A DNA stretch of 8,085 nt from Colimorpha_A sp045593985 (GTDB lineage Bacteria; Bacillota; Clostridia; Oscillospirales; CAG-272). The stretch lies in assembly GCA_045593985.1 (NCBI GenBank), contig JAZNXR010000062.1, forward strand, positions 1-8,085, written 5' to 3'. Below, in pieces: positions 5,758-8,085 of the stretch (within the stretch, counting starts at the first letter, position 1; each line of letters starts with the position of its first letter). The notes below the pieces were generated by a model. That model was given only the letters and a program-made list of their open reading frames with translations. It was not told the DNA's origin and made no database searches. The translations under genes were made by a program, and so were the position numbers.

Positions 5758-7446
5758 TTAATTATTATCGAGATTTTCGGGTGCGTTGCGCTTTATCTTT
5801 CTCGTCGTGGTCTTGACGAAGTCGGTCTTTCTTATATAGACCTTACCGATGTGCTTGTAATTCGGGAACTGCGAGTTTACGTCCTTAACGAGCTTGTTGA
5901 TAAGCTCATATTCAGCCTCGGAATAGCCCTCGTCGCCCTCGTTCATTCCGAGCTTACAAGACACGTTTTCCTCGTCAACGATTATTGCGACGGCAATTCT
6001 TCTGCCCTCATCGTCATTTTCCTCGTAAACGAGAGTTTCCTTTATATATTCGCTCTTTTCGAGATAAAGCTCAAGCTCCTCAGGGAATATCTTTTTGCCG
6101 CCGGGAGAAACGATCATGCTCTTTGCACGGCCCGCGATCTGATATGCGCCGTTCGGCTTCTGCCGAGCGAGGTCGCCCGTGCGGAAATAGCCGTCCTCGG
6201 TCATAACTCTTGCCGTTTCATCGGGATTCTTATAGTAGCCGAGCATTACGTTCGGCCCCTTGACAAGAAGCTCACCAACGCCTTCCTCGTTCACATCGTC
6301 AAGCTTGACCGAAACACCCGACACGGGATAACCGATATCATCGGCGCAGGTATAAAAATCGTTATGCATTAACGAAATAGGCGCAGTTTCGGTAAGACCG
6401 TAACCGATCATAAGCTTAATACCGAAACGCTCGTAATCACGGAACACCTCGGGAGCAAGCAGAGCCGCGCCGCATACCATAAGGCGAAGACGTCCGCCAA
6501 AGGTTTCGCTTATTATGCTGAATATTTTTTTACCTGCCTTATTACCCGTCACGTCGGAAGCTGCTCTCTGGAGCGAGAAAATCAGTCTGCCGCCCTTGAT
6601 CTTATTGTATTTCTTAAGAATGGCATTGCGGAAGGTTTCGAGAATAAGCGGAACAACCGCCATTACAGTCGGACGGAAGAGCTTTAATTCCGCTTGCAAA
6701 CGCTTAAGGGAGGTGTTGTATGCGATTGCTGCGCCCGAATACAAAACAAGCAGACAGCCTACGGTCGTCTCATAGGTATGATGGAGAGGTGCTACGGAAA
6801 GCACAACATCAGAGGGATAGATCCTGACTCTGCGAAGAGCGTGAGTCAGGTCAAAGCAGATATTATACTGCGAGAGCATAACTCCCTTTGCAACCCCAGT
6901 CGTGCCCGAGGTATAGAGAAGCGAGCCGAGAGCATGGGGATTTATCTTATGGTCACGGTAAGACGTGTCGCCGTTTTCGATAAGAGCATTTCCCTCATCG
7001 TAGTAAGCGTCCATACCGTCCATACTGAGCTTCATAACGGTATCGGGAACAAGAGCCAGCTTCTCCTCCTGCTCGGGAGAATAAATAACCGCATCCGCCT
7101 CGGCATCCTTTATAAGATCAGCGATCTCCTCGCCGCGAAGATCCTTATCTATCGGAACGATAATGCCGACGCCGGAAGTAACCGCAAGATAGGAAATTAC
7201 CCAGTTATACGAGTTTTTGCCCGTTACTGCGATCTTACAGCCCTCGGGAAGCTTGCTGCGGAGATAGGTCGCAAGCGCCTTGACACGCTTAAGCACCTCG
7301 CCGTAGGTTATTTCTTTTATTTCTCCGTCCTCATTATACAAAAAAGCGGGACGCTCGGAATAAAGCAACGCCGAACGCTCAATAAGCTCTCTGACAGTCG
7401 TAACTTCTTCGGTCTCATACACGAAATTGGTATTGTATTTAGCCAT
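5758..7446 (-). CDS. AMP-forming acyl-CoA ligase (fatty acid-CoA ligase type)
   Basis: This is a 562-residue ANL-superfamily enzyme that activates a carboxylic acid with ATP to an acyl-AMP and transfers it to CoA; a long-chain fatty acid is the likeliest substrate. Motifs in order are the P-loop YTSGTTGVAKGV (178-189), GYGLTETAP (348-356), the YFRTGDL segment with adenylate-binding Asp425 (420-426), the hinge and A8 region GRAKSMIVSPGGKKI (439-453), and the C-terminal TTTRKIKR (546-553), where Lys550 is the adenylation lysine. The more usual Gly before that lysine is Arg here. There is no carrier-protein domain or transmembrane helix, and the length is typical of free-standing bacterial FadD-like enzymes. 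The ATG at 7446 has AAGGAG seven bases upstream. The gene leads a two-gene unit with a TetR-family regulator. No beta-oxidation or lipid-synthesis genes are in view, so an acyl-ACP or other acid substrate remains possible. Confidence 0.92.
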   Translation of the reverse strand: MAKYNTNFVYETEEVTTVRELIERSALLYSERPAFLYNEDGEIKEITYGEVLKRVKALATYLRSKLPEGCKIAVTGKNSYNWVISYLAVTSGVGIIVPIDKDLRGEEIADLIKDAEADAVIYSPEQEEKLALVPDTVMKLSMDGMDAYYDEGNALIENGDTSYRDHKINPHALGSLLYTSGTTGVAKGVMLSQYNICFDLTHALRRVRIYPSDVVLSVAPLHHTYETTVGCLLVLYSGAAIAYNTSLKRLQAELKLFRPTVMAVVPLILETFRNAILKKYNKIKGGRLIFSLQRAASDVTGNKAGKKIFSIISETFGGRLRLMVCGAALLAPEVFRDYERFGIKLMIGYGLTETAPISLMHNDFYTCADDIGYPVSGVSVKLDDVNEEGVGELLVKGPNVMLGYYKNPDETARVMTEDGYFRTGDLARQKPNGAYQIAGRAKSMIVSPGGKKIFPEELELYLEKSEYIKETLVYEENDDEGRRIAVAIIVDEENVSCKLGMNEGDEGYSEAEYELINKLVKDVNSQFPNYKHIGKVYIRKTDFVKTTTRKIKRNAPENLDNN

Positions 7447-7475
7447 AGTTTTCTCCTTAACACCGAAATTTTAAG

Positions 7476-7493
7476 GTTATCAATGTAAACATT
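7476..7493. promoter_or_regulatory. Candidate repressor operator at the ligase promoter
   Basis: Two overlapping symmetric elements lie between the -10 and the leader. One is the imperfect palindrome GTTATCAATGTAAAC (7476-7490), which pairs as GTTnnCA-n-TGnnAAC. The other is AATGT-AA-ACATT (7482-7486 with 7489-7493), which has perfect 5-base arms and reaches into the -10. A repressor bound here would block initiation. The TetR-family protein encoded by the second gene of the unit is the obvious candidate, by inference only; short AT-rich symmetry can arise by chance. Confidence 0.35.
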
Positions 7494-7519
7494 ATAACAT
7501 AAAACGCCCATAAAGTCAA
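7491..7519 (-). promoter_or_regulatory. Strong sigma-A-type promoter of the ligase-tetR unit
   Basis: On the minus strand TTGACT (7519-7514) is followed after exactly 17 bases by a perfect TATAAT (7496-7491), with TG one base before it (extended -10). The start would be near 7484, giving a leader of about 37 bases before the ligase ATG. The promoter lies immediately downstream of the RNase HI terminator. Confidence 0.87.
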
Positions 7520-7530
7520 CGATGCTTACC

Positions 7531-7561
7531 AAAAAAACAACCGAGAGGGTTGCTCTCGGTT
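7531..7561 (-). terminator. Intrinsic terminator after RNase HI gene
   Basis: A perfect 9-base stem, AACCGAGAG (7539-7547) with CTCTCGGTT (7553-7561), encloses a 5-base loop. On the minus strand it is followed by G and seven T residues (7537-7531). It begins only three bases after the rnhA stop codon. On the plus strand the tail is mixed A and T, so the minus-strand direction is favoured. Confidence 0.92.
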
Positions 7562-7564
7562 ATT

Positions 7565-8017
7565 TTATACGTTTGAATCGTTCTTTATTCTTTCGATTGC
7601 GGCAACGGCAAGGCGGTCACAGCGCTCGTTATAGGGATGCCCTGCGTGCCCCTTCACCCAAACGTAGGTCACGTCGTGGCGCTCGTTAAGAACGAGAAGC
7701 TGCTCCCAAAGGTCGATGTTCTGCGCCTTCTTTTTATCGGGCTTAAACCAGTTATTGCTCTTCCACTTCTTCGCCCAACCGAGGTTTATGCCGTCGACGA
7801 GGTATTTTGAATCGGAAGTAAGCAAAACACGGCACGGCTCCTTAAGAAGCTCAAGAGCTCTGATTGCGCCGAGAAGCTCCATACGGTTGTTTGTCGTCTC
7901 GATAAATCCCTCGGAAAGCTCCCGCTCGAAATCCTTATAAACAAGAATTGCTCCGTATCCGCCGGGACCGGGATTTCCGCTGCAGGCACCGTCGGTATAA
8001 ATCTGTACGTTTTTCAT
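7565..8017 (-). CDS. rnhA: Ribonuclease HI
   Basis: RNase HI cuts the RNA strand of RNA-DNA hybrids in the cytoplasm, helping to remove R-loops and RNA primers. The 150-residue protein has all active-site residues in the positions known for the E. coli enzyme: Asp9 in YTDGACSGNPGPGG, Glu47 in NNRMELLGA, Asp69 in TSDSKYLVDG, His124 in WVKGHAGHPYNERCD and Asp134. The basic handle region (WAKKWKSNNWFKPDKKK, 81-97) is also present, so this is the classical bacterial form with no N-terminal hybrid-binding domain. The start is the ATG at 8017, because GGAGGG lies six bases upstream and the protein then begins like other family members. A longer reading back to 8077 would run over the promoter. It forms a single-gene unit with its own promoter and terminator. 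Confidence 0.97.
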   Translation of the reverse strand: MKNVQIYTDGACSGNPGPGGYGAILVYKDFERELSEGFIETTNNRMELLGAIRALELLKEPCRVLLTSDSKYLVDGINLGWAKKWKSNNWFKPDKKKAQNIDLWEQLLVLNERHDVTYVWVKGHAGHPYNERCDRLAVAAIERIKNDSNV

Positions 8018-8023
8018 AAGGAA

Positions 8024-8029
8024 CCCTCC
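8024..8029 (-). promoter_or_regulatory. Ribosome binding site deciding the rnhA start
   Basis: GGAGGG on the minus strand lies six bases before the ATG at 8017-8015. This supports the 150-residue form over a frame that stays open for 20 more codons upstream. Confidence 0.85.
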
Positions 8030-8048
8030 GTGTTTTTCTTCAATATTT

Positions 8049-8077
8049 ATTCTAACAGCATTTTTACAGCTTGTCAA
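8049..8077 (-). promoter_or_regulatory. Sigma-A-type promoter of rnhA
   Basis: On the minus strand a perfect TTGACA (8077-8072) is followed after 17 bases by TAGAAT (8054-8049), with TG one base before the -10. The expected start is near 8042, 25 bases before the ATG. The promoter lies eight bases inside the window edge, so upstream control elements are not visible. Confidence 0.87.
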
Positions 8078-8085
8078 GACGCAGA

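Noticed and set aside
5716..6372. 218-codon open frame on the plus strand
   Set aside because: It is fully antisense to the ligase and the ligase-tetR junction, has no ribosome binding site or promoter, and its protein resembles no family. It is explained by codon bias of the real gene.
6694..7488. 264-codon open frame on the plus strand
   Set aside because: It is antisense to the N-terminal half of the ligase and runs through its promoter region. The translation has no recognisable motifs and shows the composition of an antisense shadow.
7565..8077. Longer 170-residue RNase HI with a start at 8077
   Set aside because: The start would be a TTG made of the promoter -35 hexamer itself, and the extra 20 residues match nothing in the family. 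GGAGGG and ATG at 8017 fit much better.
1..8085. CRISPR array, insertion sequence, tRNA, rRNA, riboswitch or defence island
   Set aside because: No regularly spaced repeats, transposase or integrase motifs, tRNA-like clover leaf or long structured leader were seen. Gaps between genes are short and filled by promoters and terminators.

Overview
The window looks like chromosomal core DNA of a Gram-positive anaerobe of the class Clostridia (Bacillota), probably a moderate-GC gut-type lineage. This rests on strong AGGAGG-type ribosome binding sites, sigma-A-like promoters (TTGACA/TTGACT, 17 bases, TATAAT-like, several with an extended -10), a lipoprotein signal, a clostridial-style galactokinase motif, and the character of the RecA and RNase HI proteins. 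I cannot name a genus. All eight genes lie on the minus strand, so the window reads from high to low coordinates, and no gap without a gene exceeds about 160 bases.

Reading in the direction of transcription there are four apparent units. (1) A single-gene unit for RNase HI (8017 to 7565) has its own promoter (8077-8049) and a hairpin terminator (7561-7531). (2) An AMP-forming fatty acid/acyl-CoA ligase (7446-5758) is followed 16 bases later by a TetR/AcrR-type regulator (5741-5166). It starts from a near-consensus promoter (7519-7491) with small palindromes beside the -10, and ends at a strong hairpin terminator (5127-5094). (3) A galactokinase-family GHMP kinase (5011-3725) is followed 20 bases later by an SMC/RecN/YhaN-like ABC ATPase with a central two-helix membrane hairpin (3704-1545). 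It starts from overlapping promoters (5082-5047), and no strong terminator is visible at its end. (4) A SLOG/DUF1273-family Rossmann protein (1467-955), a small lipoprotein with a TTG start (942-352) and recA (335 to beyond the window edge) are packed with gaps of 12 and 16 bases behind one promoter (1529-1501).

The most interesting signal is a perfect 7+7 palindrome (1526-1541) overlapping the -35 of the SLOG-lipoprotein-recA unit. It differs at only two of 14 positions from the Bacillus LexA/SOS box as I remember it. If it is a LexA site, a SLOG-fold nucleotide-binding protein and a surface lipoprotein would be induced by DNA damage together with recA. The same palindrome, followed by a short T run, is also the only terminator candidate for the preceding ATPase gene, so it may do both jobs.

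I see no mobile element, CRISPR array, tRNA, rRNA or recognisable defence island. The window is mainly housekeeping genes with an unusual operon arrangement. I did not find a clearly new system; the recA operon and the galactokinase-ATPase pairing are the leads worth following.
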